Below are positions 1-11,915 of a stretch of DNA of 64,000 nucleotides, one piece after another (position 1 is the stretch's first letter; the number at the start of each line of letters is the position of its first letter). This DNA comes from Papaver somniferum (lineage: Eukaryota; Streptophyta; Magnoliopsida; Ranunculales; Papaveraceae). A program made the position numbers and the translations under genes. The notes under the pieces are model-generated. The model was not told the DNA's origin, made no database searches, and worked only from the letters and a program-made list of their open reading frames with translations. The stretch covers positions 75,282,783 through 75,346,782 of the forward strand of contig NC_039359.1 in assembly GCF_003573695.1 (NCBI RefSeq). Direction: 5' to 3'.

Positions 1-1784
1 AATTATGTTAACAATGGATTATCACAAGACGTCTTTAAATCTACAAACAGTTCTAAAGATCCCGTCGAAACTTCTATCTAGTTTGAGTGAATCTTATATC
101 AAAAGAGAAGATTCTCAATCATGAACAAACTAGGTGCAATAAAAGTTTAACAACCGTTAGTCAATCAAATCAATCGAAAACTAATAATGCTGCAATTATC
201 TAGTTTCCCACCAACGGTACTCGTAGAGCTTCTCAATCCCAAAGAAGTCTTTAAAACGAGCGGTCGTATGAGATTTCGCCTAATTAGGGTACTTTCCTCT
301 CCGAATAGACGGCTCCACCAATAACAACACAACAAGGTAGTTTTGCTGGCTCTTAGGATTAGTTTGCTCGAAATGCAAACTTAAGTATTTATACCAAGAA
401 AGTTTGGACACCAAGGAATTTCCAGAACCGAATTATTCCCAAGATATTCAATAAATTCCCAGATCAGTTTTCATAATTCCTGGAAATTCTTTGTCCAAAT
501 ATTAATCGGAATCTCACTAGAAAATGTCCAATTAGTAAATGCACATTACCAGTTTTTATTTTCCAGAGATATGCATTTAGTTGCTGGTAATTAAAAGCAT
601 ATAAAACTAAAAACCTTAATTAAAAGATTCTCAATTTATTTCGGTCCGGGATTGTCCTTTTGTTATTAAGGAATATCTTTGAACAATAAAAGATACAAAT
701 TACCGCACATGTTCAAAGTATGTCGACATCTTAATCTTTGTAAATCCTCTTTCATATTTACAATCTTGGAACCGATTTACCACACTTCCAAACAAGTTTA
801 GAATTGGTTCATCTGATTTCCAAGAACTATGTGATTAATCAAATATCAATATCAATTCACTAATCATGGGTTTACGGTTCTACCAAACACAAGAATCGGT
901 TCTACCTCCATATGGTTACTGGGACTGGTTACATCAGTTAACAAGATCTGTTACATCAATTCCCAGGATCGGTTACCATATACTCATGGTATTACTTGTG
1001 ATCGGTCACACCAGTCACTAGGATCGGTTACACCAATTACTAGGACACCAATTACGAATATCGATCATACAATCTTAGGTGATTACTTAAGATCGGTTGC
1101 ACTAATAAAATTCATACCAATACATAAGTCAATCACTGTGATTAGTTTTACCAAGATACATAACAAGTTATGATCGGTTCTACTAACTCACACATATTGG
1201 TAATCCAAAGATATGCAATGAATAACAATACCAATAAGCCTAGCGATTTTCTTTTCGATTCACAAAACAAGTTTACGAATGTATTTCCTTTAAAAGAATG
1301 TAAACATTGTTTCCTAGGATGAAATATTCACCTTTACCCATACACATAATCACAATAGCATTCATACGATTATGTCGATGTCTTATATACGAAGTTCAAA
1401 ATATAAGCGTTATACTTCGTATTATAATTCCTTAATACTATATCTATCTACTAGAGTATAATCGTTCAAAGCTTCGCAGTTATGTTTTCAATATAGCACG
1501 ACTTGAAAGATACGTTAGGAATAAAACAGTTCAAGTCAAAATATTACTAACCTCAAGAGGAAGGATGATGTCGTCGATGTAGCTCTTTACTTCTTCACAT
1601 GCTTCAAGTCTTCGAGTAATACTTGTATGTCTCATAATCCTAATAACTTTCTAGTTTAAACTATACGAAGTTGACTCTAGTTCATAATCAAGCGACTCTT
1701 TAAATGAGTTTTGATTCACTAAAATATGACAACCAAACTTGACATACCAACGCTTGGTGGGTTCAACGGAGCAATGCTCTAACA
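1..1784 (-). repeat. Copia-type LTR (3' LTR of a minus-strand element), cut by window edge
   Basis: Read on the minus strand the repeat starts with TGTTAGAGCATTGCTC, the same start as the LTRs at 41082, 47455, 59869 and 62108. It is immediately preceded, in element orientation, by a polypurine tract (complement of 1785-1799). The other LTR end lies outside the window. Its U3 part (about 890-1180) holds degenerate repeats around GATCGGTTACACCAATTAC, a different module from the other family members at the same place. Confidence 0.8.
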
Positions 1785-2770
1785 ATCTCCCCCTTTGTCA
1801 ATTTTAGTGACAAAACTCTTACAACATATAGATAAACAAATTACAAGAATTCATTACACGCACGCTTGATTCCAAGTTTCAACAACACAATAACCTACAT
1901 AAATTCAATCCTCAAATGCAGCAGTTGACATCATAATAACAAAGCTAATACTCCCCCTAAAGGTGAGATAGGTAGATTTTCAATCCGCACATCTTTTTTA
2001 TTTTCCTCTTGTAGTCCAAATAACTACAATCATCATATGATATGTTTCTCCACCTTAGTCAATGCTTTACTCTTTCGTTAGATATAATGCTTTAAGAATG
2101 TTTAGAAGAAAACTCCTACAATATTCCACAGCGGCACTCCCCACAAAGATTTGGCAGTTAAGCACAAGTTCAATTAAGAACTCTCCCCCATAAAATGTCA
2201 TTCCCGAAAGAACAACAAGAGAGACCTTACTTTTACAAGAAAAGAAGGATTTCTTTAGACATTAACAAATTACATGAAACATGAATTTGTATTTATCAAT
2301 TAAAATTAACCGCAAGAGAACCATGATTAATTTAATAGGAAAAGCTCAACATAAGAGAACTTACGGAACCCCACAGTATTTCACATCGAAATGGATCAGG
2401 GAAAGATCAATATTGTGGAATATTCAAAGATTCATTCTATTTTTCATCAATATTTGCATAAAGACATATAATAGACTTAATCTTTGCAATCAAAAGTTCA
2501 TCCTATCTTCCATCACTATTTGCATAATGACACAATAGGCTTAACTTTTGATATGTATGGGACATTCATAGTTCACGGACGCAAACACACATATCCCGTA
2601 ACAATTTTTGCAATATATAAAACAAATAAGGATTAATACTGCAAAATCATCTTCCAAATAAACTTTAGAATTTAAATAAATAAATCTAAAAACATTGCAA
2701 GATAAAAATCGTTGGAAATAGCTATGTGTACTCAAAATAATTTTTATTCCAAACCCTAGTTATCCTTCTT
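1785..2770 (-). mobile_element. 3' internal part of a minus-strand copia-type element
   Basis: This is the reverse-complement counterpart of about 60780-62107 in the outer plus-strand element. It shows the polypurine tract next to the LTR, a TAAG/CTTA hairpin at 2344-2367, and an imperfect repeat of about 75 bp around 2430-2550 containing ATTTGCATAA. No frame here looks coding; open stretches at 2281-2538 and 2541-2735 are low-complexity AT-rich sequence. Homology stops near 2770, where the rest of the element, including gag, is missing. The segment then abuts a plus-strand LTR. Confidence 0.7.
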
Positions 2771-2924
2771 AAAACACAAGATTAAATTTTCATAAGAAGT
2801 TTCCTAAACATTAAGAGCTTTGAAAAATTCTTTATCGTCCTCGAACTCCTTGTCGTCTTCTAAGAATGTTTCAATGATTGAAATGGGAGTTTAGAACGAT
2901 TAACCATGATTGGATATAGCATAG

Positions 2925-3222
2925 TATGCGTACTTGCATATATGTTATCCATATCTGGAACCATGGTATGCATACCCGTATGCGTACTGCTTGGTTGGGT
3001 GAAAGTCCGAGAACCATATTATGCATACCCGTACGCGTATTGGTTGGTTTGTGAAAATCCGGGAACTTTGTTGCGTACCGGTACACATACTTGCGTGAGG
3101 TTCATGTCACGGGAATTCAACTGAGTTTGGAAGGTATGCGTACCCGTTCGCATACTGGCGTACCCAAACCCAGTCCGGCTACTTAGGTATGCATACCCGT
3201 TTGCATACCTGAGTAGGTTATC
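2925..3222 (+). repeat. U3 cluster of GTATGCRTAC palindromes
   Basis: Several pairs of the 10-mer GTATGCGTAC or GTATGCATAC are spaced by two to four bases (for example around 2970-2990, 3022-3042, 3135-3160 and 3187-3210). The pairs recur every 65-90 bp. The same cluster sits at about 41705-41945 and 62710-62950 in the intact LTRs. It looks like a protein-binding array, which is inference. Confidence 0.7.
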
Positions 3223-3685
3223 TTCTAAAATCGGTTTGTTCATGAACTAATACATTTATATAATAAGGAATACAATCTTTTGCAAACTGTTGCTATAATG
3301 TTCATGAATTGATCCAAGTGAATCAAAATCGATTTTGCTTCGATTGTGTCTTGTATACTTTTACGAGAATATAAACAATTGAACAACTCCATAACTAGTT
3401 TCATTTGAGTCATTTGAACTAGTTGTGATTAAGATGAATATAGTTGATATGAAAGTATTCATATGGCTAACTTCGGCTAGCAATTTTTGAGCCAACAAAG
3501 GTGCACACGTTTAGGTACGGTTACCCATATCTAAATGAAAGCACATTTCATTTGTGTGTAACAAGCTAAGTTCGATCGAACGGTTGAAAGATATTAGCTT
3601 GAGTCTAATCAGGTTTTCATTTAACGGTGAACATTGAATGTTTTGTTACCAGGGTAACTTAGATTGCAAACCTTGATTTGAAGAA

Positions 3686-3693
3686 TATATAAA
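3686..3693 (+). promoter_or_regulatory. LTR TATA box
   Basis: TATATAAA followed by GGAGAACTCTAG, conserved at 42417 and 63425 in the related LTRs. It probably marks the U3/R border. Confidence 0.55.
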
Positions 3694-4829
3694 GGAGAAC
3701 TCTAGAAACTGGTAAACCTAATCCCCACACCTCATGTGTGATACTAGTTGCGCTAGAGTCGATTCTCCTTTAACCTTATGTTTTCTCCAAAACCCTGTAG
3801 GTTAACGACTTGAAGACTTCATTGGGATTATGAAGCCAGAGCCAACTATTTCTCTGTAGTTGGGTTCTAATCTTGCTGTTTTTTATTGTATTGAGTACTA
3901 TCTTCTCTAAGATTTTCTCGAGATTTATTCTCCGATAAGCAAGATAAAAAGTAGTCACAAACATCTTCGACTCATCGTTTGTGATTCCACAATATCTTGT
4001 TTCGCTACCATACTATTAAGATTATTGTGAGGTGAGTGATATTTCTAGGCTGTCCTTCGGGAATATAAGTCCGGTATATCAATTGGTTCCTGTACACCTT
4101 GATTTATCAAAAGACAGAACAAAACTCATAGGTTTATCTGTGGGAAACAGATTTATCTATTTAATAGACTTTTTTGTGTGAGACAGATTGGTTTATCAAG
4201 TCTTCGACCTTGGGTCGTATCAACTCTTAGTTGTGGGTGAGATCAGCTAAGAGAATCAAGTGCGCAGAGTCCTGCTGGGATTCAGAGGCGTAAGGAACGC
4301 GACTATACCTTGTCAGTGTGAGATTGGTTAGGGCTCAAATACATTCCAGTACGAAGTTAACTGGTAGTAGGCTAATGTCTGTAGCGGCTTAATACAGTAT
4401 GGTGTTCAAATCTGGACTAGGTCCCGGGGTTTTTCTGCATTTGCGATTTCCTCGTTAACAAAATTTCTGGTGTCTGTGTTATTTCTTTTCCGCATTATAT
4501 TTGTTTATATAATTGAAATATCACAGGTTGTGCGTAAGTTCAATCAAATGGGAATCCAACCTTTGGTTGTTGATTAAATTGATTGACACTTGGACTTTTT
4601 TTTTGATACCGTCCAAGTTATTTCTTGTATTCAATAGGGCTCGCAAATTCCTACTTGTTTGATTGCAGATTGAATTGAGAAATGGAGATATAACTCTTAG
4701 ATATACTTTTCTTAAGATTGAATCTGACTGTCTAGTTGATTCTCTTGAAAGTATATTGTAGTTAGTCCATACATATTTCTAATCGAAATATTGGGTGTGG
4801 TTGTTAGACCCCCGTTTTTTCAATTTCCT

Positions 4830-6594
4830 TAGCTGACGTCCTTTACATCTAAGAGTTAATTAAACTCAATTGAATACTTTAAACCAACCTGCCTCGCACA
4901 AATAAGCCCATATCTGTGATATCATTTGTAATCGTAAATCAAGGTGAGACTGTAAATCGATAGCAATAGACAAAGTCTAGATAACCTCAAAATCCGGACT
5001 TATGCTACTCGAAGTGCAACCTAGATTATTATTCACCTAACAAGTATTAAACTTGTGGAATCAATCAAAGTATGAGATAAAGAGAACTTTGATTATTTCT
5101 ATTTATCTTGTTCAAGTGAGCATCTCAACAATTTCACAGGATCAGGATAACTGAGTTATCAGATAAACAATAGCTGGACCTGGCTTCACGAATTCCTATG
5201 AAGTCTTTGTAGTCGCTAAACCTTAAAAGGGTTTTAGGAAGAGGACGACTCTATTCTACAACTATGACATACCAAAAAAGTAGTGTCAGGATTCAAAGAT
5301 CCCAGTTACTTGAGGTTCCCCTTTTATATAAATTCAAAGCATAGGTTGCTTTAGGTTTATGCTAACATAGTTTTGCAACCAAGCAAACAATGTCCATCGT
5401 TAGATGAATCTTTGGATATGATTAACATAACAAGATATACACTCTGGTTAGGACGAACCGTGTACAAATACCACACTCATGAATAGTTAGTGGAAACTAG
5501 CCAACTAAACTATAAGCTTGAGCATTTTCGTATAACACTTAAGACTTAATTTGAGTCACAATTATGTGATCAAACATGTACATGGTGTTTTTTAGAGATT
5601 ATTCAAATGCGTATTATCTCGGAGAAATAATTTTATGTGCATATGAATTTAATCGACATGATAAGTAGGTGTACTAGGTACATATACTTAACCTATTCGT
5701 CAACAGTTATGTCATGGTACATGTACTGGTATATATACCTTAAGACATAACCGAGTTCCAGAGTTCACAAAACTTTTTCGGTATGTATAGTAGTATGAAT
5801 ACCATTAAAACATAATGGAGTTCTGGAGTCCACAAAACTTTTATGGTATGTGTACCAGTATGGATACAACAGTTTTTTTCTAGTATGCATATGGGTCTGC
5901 ATACTGATCTGGGTTCACGAGTTCACAAACTTTTTAAGGTGTGCATACTGACATGCGTACCAAAAATTTGTTGTCGACATATAGCTACTCCGATACATGT
6001 AATGAGTACATTTATTACGGATTCAGACCTTTACAGTTTTCTAGTTTGTAAGACTGATATGTGTACTGTCTTATATCTGAATTTACAGTATTTCTATATT
6101 TCTCTCTAAATGAATTCGAAACATTCCCAAATAACATCAATGACACTTATCATTATTCTAGGCTATTTTCGAATGATAATCTTGAATCATGATTTAGATT
6201 ACGAACAATAAATTTTTCTTAACCGAAATTCATCAAGTATGAACAAATGTTCATTTAGCTTAGTCATATATTTCGAGGACTAATTACAAAATAAACTTGA
6301 CTCGAAATTATTTATATGCTTTTGATAGTCTAATTAGTTATGCGACAACGTCTCATAGACCAAAATATGAATATAACTTGAGATATAAGTGGTTCAGTCT
6401 TCTTTTACCTTTTATTGAAGATATTCTCTAAAAGCTTCGGTTAATCTTACCTTCAAATGGTAGAGTGCAATGATAATTGTCGTGACGTTCGTTTCTCAAC
6501 TACATCTTCTATCATAATCCGAGACTTAATTATTGTAGACTAGAAATCAAGATATAGCAACACTTATGAGTTCGACCGAGCAATGCTCTAACAA
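4830..6594 (-). repeat. Diverged copia-type LTR, minus strand (solo or remnant)
   Basis: The right end at 6594 is the complement of TGTTAGAGCATTGCTCGG, the family LTR start. Homology with the minus LTR at 45035-47455 is recognisable from about 5160 onward (the motif around AAGCAAACAATGTCCATCGTTAG). The left end is strongly diverged and I could not fix it or find a target duplication. The U3 region (about 5640-5990) holds a degenerate GGTATGTRTACCAGTATG array of the palindromic type. Confidence 0.6.
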
Positions 6595-7745
6595 GGATGA
6601 ATTTGAAAGCATTAACATATACATTTAAAGTAGTATGTTACCTATCCAAATTGGAAAACATTAATTTCCAAGTTTTTTTGCAAATATCGTTGATTTTATA
6701 TCTTGCGAACCTGATAAACACATAAATGCTACATTTTACACCCATATTTATATTATCTAGAACTCGATATTTAGGATAATAACATTGTTTTAAGCTGTTT
6801 CCAGGAATTACAAAAAAATCCAAAACGGTGCAATAAAATGACGAAATGGGAGCTAAATTGACGGGTACGAGTGTGGTGCTTAATCACGGGCAGCAGAGTT
6901 GGCCAGTTAATTCAGTAACACACCATAAATATATATCATCGTCTCAAGCCGGTATCAGTCCAACAATATCACAGCCGAGATGGAAATTTATTTCATGATT
7001 GGACGTGCATAAACCGAAAGAAATTAATTATGTCGTCACTTTGATAGTCCATACAAAGTTACCTCTAATTGCTCGCACCAAATGATAAGGAAAGTCAAAG
7101 GCATGCATGCAGAGAAGGACAAAAAGGAGCTGGCATATATGCGTACAAGGAAACTAATGAAGATATCATATTCAGTCTTTCCAAAATAAGGTGATACTCA
7201 TATATATTTATTTTAAGGAAGTTGAAAAGGAACTTACCTTTTATTTGTGAGAGTAATAACACAGTGGATGAAGATGAAGGAAGTGGGTCCCACGTATATA
7301 AAGATTGGCTCATTTTGACGATACTAGATTGGAAAGTCAGTGCTAAACTTGGAATTTCAATATAAAAGAAAGTGCATTACGACGAGAGAGGGGGTTCTCG
7401 GTTGGGTCCGTTCGAGGAGATACAACAAGAGAGAAAGACGATCATTTACCGGGTGACAACGGTGATATCGGTTTATTATTTCTTTCTCTTGTAATTTATT
7501 TTTATGGGTTTTGAGAAATCCATTTATATGGTGTGCTAGATTGTAACTAGGGTTCATGGAGAAAACTACTTTGAGCATAGACCATTGTGAAATAAATTGG
7601 AATTATTTTGGTATTAGGCTATAAAAATGAATCTTGAAGTCTATAATTTTGTTTATTGATTTTATTATAATATGAGTTGTTGCACACCGGCTTTGTATGA
7701 TACATTAGCCTAAATTTATAAATTCATGTAGTTTGCAATTATATT
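6595..7745. other. Intergenic, no gene recognised
   Basis: AT-rich single-copy-looking DNA. Short open stretches on both strands have no recognisable domain and no supporting structure. The part from about 7340 to 7600 is less AT-rich and could be decayed transcribed sequence, but I cannot support a call. Confidence 0.5.
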
Positions 7746-8271
7746 TGTTAGTATTTTATGCTTCATTCTTAGGTTAATCTTTTAATGGGTTATGCTTAGA
7801 CGAAGCAAATAATAATTGTGAATCTATAAATTATGTTTTCGATAATTCTCTCGTCATTATAATTTGATAGGTCATGCTTAGAAATTTGATGGGCTATACT
7901 TAGGAGATGCGAGTTTATGATCGGAGATTATATCAATAATAGGTGGTGCAATAGAACAAATTTATAAACACATATTTGGAATTAGAGTTCTTTTCGGTGC
8001 ATAGTTTATAAATAGTAATGGAATCCGTAGACCCTGGTTACCGACTCTCTTTCTCATTGTATTTAATTAGTTTTATTTTGTTTTCATTTTTTTTAAATCC
8101 TTTATTCCAAGAATCCAAAAATATCATATCTTGATTGGTTAATCGATTAGGAGTATTGATTGCAGTATTTCCACCGCTCCTTGTGGGTTCGACCCGTACT
8201 TGCCTCTGTCTACTAGTTAGACACCGTGCGATTGCGGTTATCACATATAGGGTTCTTCCAAAATCCCATCA
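7746..8271 (+). repeat. Element A 5' LTR
   Basis: Starts TGTTAGTATTTTATGC and ends CCCATCA just before the primer site. A TATA box (TATAAATA) lies at 8007-8014 and a GGGTTCGACCC motif at 8185-8195. It matches 9693-10203 along nearly its whole length, apart from a short difference near the start. Confidence 0.85.
8007..8014 (+). promoter_or_regulatory. Element A LTR TATA box
   Basis: TATAAATA, repeated at 9943-9950 in the 3' LTR. Confidence 0.5.
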
Positions 8272-8276
8272 ATTTT

Positions 8277-8293
8277 TGGCGCCGTTGCCGGGG
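8277..8293 (+). other. Primer-binding site, element A
   Basis: TGGCGCCGTTGCCGGGG, six bases after the LTR end. This is the primer site of many plant Ty3/gypsy elements, described as complementary to the 3' end of tRNA-Asp. Confidence 0.85.
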
Positions 8294-8444
8294 AACGGTT
8301 GTAGAGTATTGTAATTAGTATTTTTGATTTTGTAAATAGTTAGGTTTTTATTTTATTTTTGTACAGTATTTTTTTATTTTGTTTTAGGATTTCTTTTTCC
8401 TTTTGACTCCTTTTGTTTTTTAGAATTTTATTTCAGGAGCCTTT

Positions 8445-9519
8445 TTGAGGATGATGAATTCTTTGTACGAGACGTCATCTAAGATGGCACTTGCAGAATA
8501 TAAGCGTAGAAATTCACATTCTCAGGAGACATCTTCCGATATGACACTTGGGGAATATATGCATAGACAACTGTATGGAGTTTTTGCTCCACATGTGGTA
8601 AGTGAAGAATCGCCTCTAATGATATATGAGAAGTATTACAAACACACACTGCCTAGTTTGGAACAAAGGTTAAGAATTCTAGCATGGCAAGATTTATATG
8701 CAGATGATGATTTAGAGGAACCTGTTTATACAGAAGATACTATTATTGAGTCTAACGACTTAGAGACAGTAGACGCTCATAATGAGGTACCTTCTAGTCA
8801 TTTGAATTGTGAGATTTTTATAGGTCACTTGGATGCAGATGATAATGAGTTTCTTACTCATGATATTGTTGCTCCATTGGGCTCCTATTTTCCTGGCCCA
8901 TCTTGTGATTTCCTGATTGTTGATATGAATGTGGAGGTTATTGGTATTGGTCATGTAACTGCTGAATTTGAACCGATCTCTGTTTGTTTAGCCCACTTTG
9001 CAGATTCTGATGATCCTATGCTTATGGACATTGTCAATGCATTGTGCCCTCCAATGGTTAATCAAGGTAACTCAACGACGGAAGTTATTTCCGCGGACTT
9101 ATAACCAGACTTAGGAGTTACTGGTTTTGATAAACTTGAACCGTTAGATACATGTTTAAACTAGTGCCGAGTTCGATAATTCTTTGTCCTTTCACATTGT
9201 CAATACATTGCTTCATATGATTTCTGGTGAAGATAATGTGTCGACCGAATGTATTTCAGCTGATTTAGAACCTGATTTAGAGTATGCTTGTCGAATAGAA
9301 ACTAATATACATTCTATGTTTGTTGTCCATGTGATTGATTTATTTATCTCGACTAAGGACTGTTTTCTATTGGGAATGGATTTACACATCTTTTTGGAGC
9401 TTTATAGTGTTTGCAGGTTCACATTCGCAGCTGACCTGATTTGTTGGATTGATCCCCAACTTTTCAGACTTTATATATATGCTTTGCTGCTTACTTTGGT
9501 ACAATCTCACCTTGTTTGA
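8445..9519 (+). pseudogene. Broken frame of element A, related to the 411-aa protein of element C
   Basis: A first open part (8445-9104, 219 codons) starts with a duplicated motif of the form ETSS.MxLxEYM, the same N-terminal double repeat as in the element C protein. It is followed by an acidic region with EEPVYTEDTIIESNDLETV. It stops at TAA 9102-9104; after two further stops the homologous frame reopens at 9184-9519 and includes DPQLFRL near its end, a motif that occurs twice in the element C protein. No gag zinc knuckle or catalytic domain is visible. Function is unknown; in this copy the frame is inactivated. Confidence 0.65.
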
Positions 9520-9653
9520 GGTTTTTTATGTGCGCAAGTAGGGATACAAAGATTATGCTTTATGGGAGTCAACCCATCAGATTTGTTTTCTTTCCTCTAT
9601 CTTTAATTTTTTTGCTTGAATTTCCCATCTTAATTTTTACGTTGGATGATTCA

Positions 9654-9692
9654 ATTATATTGAGGACAATGTAATGTTTAAGTGTGGGGGAG
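9654..9692 (+). other. AGGA-loop hairpin plus polypurine tract, element A
   Basis: A nine-pair stem (left arm 9654-9662, right arm 9667-9675, one T.G wobble) closes an AGGA loop (9663-9666). The G-run GGGGG at 9686-9690 follows 20 nt after the loop and directly precedes the 3' LTR. Confidence 0.7.
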
Positions 9693-10203
9693 TGATAATT
9701 CATGCTTAGGTTAATCTTTTAATGGGTTATGCTTAGACGAAGCAAATAATAATTGTGAATCTATAAATTATGTTTTCGATAATTCTCTTGTCATTATAAT
9801 TTGATAGGTCATGCTTAGAAATTTGATGGGATATACTTAGGAGATGCGAGTTTATGATCGGAGATTATATCAATAATAGGTGGTGCAATATAACAAATTT
9901 ATAAACACATATTTGGAATTAGAGTTCTTTTCGGTGCATAATTATAAATAGTAATGGAATCCGTAGACCCTGGTTACCGACTCTCTTTCTCATTGTATTT
10001 AATTAGTTTTATTTTTTTTCATTATTTTTAAATCCTTAATTCCAAGAATCCAAAAATATCATATCTTGATTGGTTAGTCGATTAGGAGTATTGATTGCAG
10101 TATTTTCACCGCTCCCTGTAGGTTCGACCCGTACTTGCCTTTGTCTACTAGTTAGACACCGTGTGATTGCGGTTATCACATATAGGTTTCTTCCATAATC
10201 GCA
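9693..10203 (+). repeat. Element A 3' LTR
   Basis: Starts TGATAATTCATGC right after the polypurine tract and ends near 10203-10205. TATA box at 9943-9950. Matches the 5' LTR closely. Confidence 0.85.
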
Positions 10204-10205
10204 CA

Positions 10206-10950
10206 GAACCTAGGACTGTAAAGGTTCTCGTCGGCTTTATCTTCTAGTTTCCACTTGGGTTTTAACGTTTCTGATTTTGGATGCTCAGCAAGCAAAACCT
10301 GTAAAAGAAGAGTTTATCAACACCAACAGCAGTTACACTAGTTAGTTATAATATACAAGTTATTGTAACATAATTCAAATTTCATCTCACTAGTAGATAC
10401 ACATAATATCCTTCAGCAAGCATTCTTACTACACTTTCCATGATATGCTTATGTATAAGGTGAGGCTAGGATACTTTATCTTCAGAATCTAGGAATCCTA
10501 TGTACTTAGTGTGGATGGAACCTCCATCTCCAATAGTAAGAAAAACTGTTGACAACAAGAAAATCTTCATCATTGTAACAAGATCTTCCTTGTGTGTCTT
10601 GGATTTAACCAACTCAAGGATCTTAGTTTTCAATTCTGCATTTATTATTTCATGATCTTTCTTTGGGAGTGGAGTAAATTGATGTTTTTGGTAGTACTTC
10701 CTAGTATGTAATCAGTCATACTTCTAGGTTCCAACAGGTCATCTTCTATTCCTCCTCCATCTTGGATACATGGAATGCAAAACTTTACTGATAACCCTTT
10801 AGGTGAAGATCTTATGACGTATGTTATGCCCCCAATTGTGAACTGAAATATACCCCCTTTCCCAGGAACTTTTTTGTGTGCTTTCAAAGAGAATCTGACA
10901 AGATTTCACTGACTTAATCCACTATGAGGCAACAATTTTATCTTCTAGAA
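10206..10950 (-). pseudogene. Decayed multi-exon coding fragment of unknown family
   Basis: On the minus strand, open sequence at 10887-10645 reads KAHKKVPGKGGIFQFTIGG and onward. After a frame change comes a stretch reading KEDLVTMMKIFLLSTVFLTI near 10610-10550, then a stop. Further on, a clean acceptor (CTTCTTTTACAG, about 10311-10300) is followed by coding-like sequence VLLAEHPKSETLKPKWKLED that runs to the edge of element A. The hydrophobic block faintly resembles the DUF1985 or mobile-domain regions of plant transposons, but this is weak. Several stops and a frameshift make it a pseudogene; element A may have interrupted it. Confidence 0.35.
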
Positions 10951-11149
10951 AAACTTGCATTACTCTCCAGAATGGACTTTTTTTCAGTAGTGCAATCTGT
11001 TCTTTATTTAGATCCTCACCCTTTTCCAGTTTCTAATGCTACCAGTAAGAGAAATGAAAGTAGCAAAGCCACCCTTGAACTTTATTTTTTTACTACTTTT
11101 GTTCCCATTTTTGTCTATAAAAATAAATGAAAAAAATATGTATAAATGA

Positions 11150-11915
11150 TAACACTGAAAACTTCATAAAAACAAAATGAAGTTCAAATAGAATGAATTT
11201 TAAGAAGTTATCAGTCTTCATCAAACAAAATGAACTAATAATATACATAGATGACTAACAGATTCAGAGCTTATAGTTCATCAAAACATAATGAACTATA
11301 CTTAATAGCTTAATAAAAAGGAAGAACTCCTATAGGAAAGTGACTAATAAGTTAAGAATTTTCATAAAAGAATATGAACTCTTACATGAAAACAAGTAAA
11401 AAGTTCAGAGTTCATCAAAGACGATGAACTCCATTTCCCTAAGTATGAACTAATTACAGAGTACATAGTTCATCAAAGACGATGAACTCCATCTCTTTAA
11501 GAACGACTGGCACATGATGGTTCACAAAAGACCATGAAATCCTGTCAGAGAACAAAGAAGAGTACAAAGTTCATCAAAGACGATGAACTTTCTAAGAACG
11601 GCTAGTTCATGATGGTTCACAAAACACCATGAACTCCTTCCAGAGAACAAAGACAGAGTACAAAGTTCATCAAAGACGATGAACTCCGTCTACCTAAGTA
11701 CGACTATGACATGATGGTTCACAAAACACCATGAACTCCTGCTAGAGAACAAACACAAAGTATATAGTTCATCAAAGATGATGAACTCCATCTCTCTAAG
11801 TACGACTGGCACATGATGGTTCACAAAACAACATGAACTCCTAGTAGAAAACAAAGACAGAGTACATAGTTCAACAAAGACGATGAACTCCATTTCCCTA
11901 TGTACGGACGGCACA
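11150..11915. repeat. Foldback-rich tandem repeat, about 100-bp units with older 55-60-bp units upstream
   Basis: From about 11400 the unit recurs roughly every 100 bp (inverted-repeat cores near 11415, 11468, 11572, 11664, 11767 and 11870). Each unit has two short foldbacks: GTTCATC AAAGAC GATGAAC and ATGGT...ACCAT around GTTCACAAAACACC. Upstream, decayed units such as GTTCATCAAAACATAATGAAC occur at shorter spacing. The array is cut at 11915 by element C and resumes at 18713. The minus strand stays open over 11690-11914 with a repeat of about 34 codons; no protein is recognised. Confidence 0.8.

Larger units (their letters stand above)
2818..4822 (+). repeat. 5'-truncated copia-type LTR
   Basis: Sequence from about 2818 follows the outer element's 5' LTR from about 41600 to its end, including the run TTGTTAGACCCCCG before the terminal CA at 4821-4822. 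The first 500-odd bases of the LTR are missing. After 4822 there is no TGGTATCAGAGC primer site, so this is a 3' LTR or a solo LTR remnant, not the 5' LTR of an element. Confidence 0.75.
7746..10203 (+). mobile_element. Element A: small non-autonomous LTR retrotransposon
   Basis: Two near-identical repeats of about 510-526 bp (7746-8271 and 9693-10203) flank a primer site (8277-8293), a broken reading frame (8445-9519) and a polypurine tract. There is no protease, reverse transcriptase or integrase. The primer site and tract layout match plant Ty3/gypsy elements of the Athila/Tat type, and the frame is related to that of element C. I find no matching target duplication: the 5 bp before the left LTR differ from those after the right LTR, which suggests rearrangement or an unequal exchange. 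Confidence 0.85.

Noticed and set aside
11400..11915. Regular repeats with spacers, CRISPR-like at first sight
   Set aside because: Units are imperfect, the spacers are repetitive too, and the genome is a plant.
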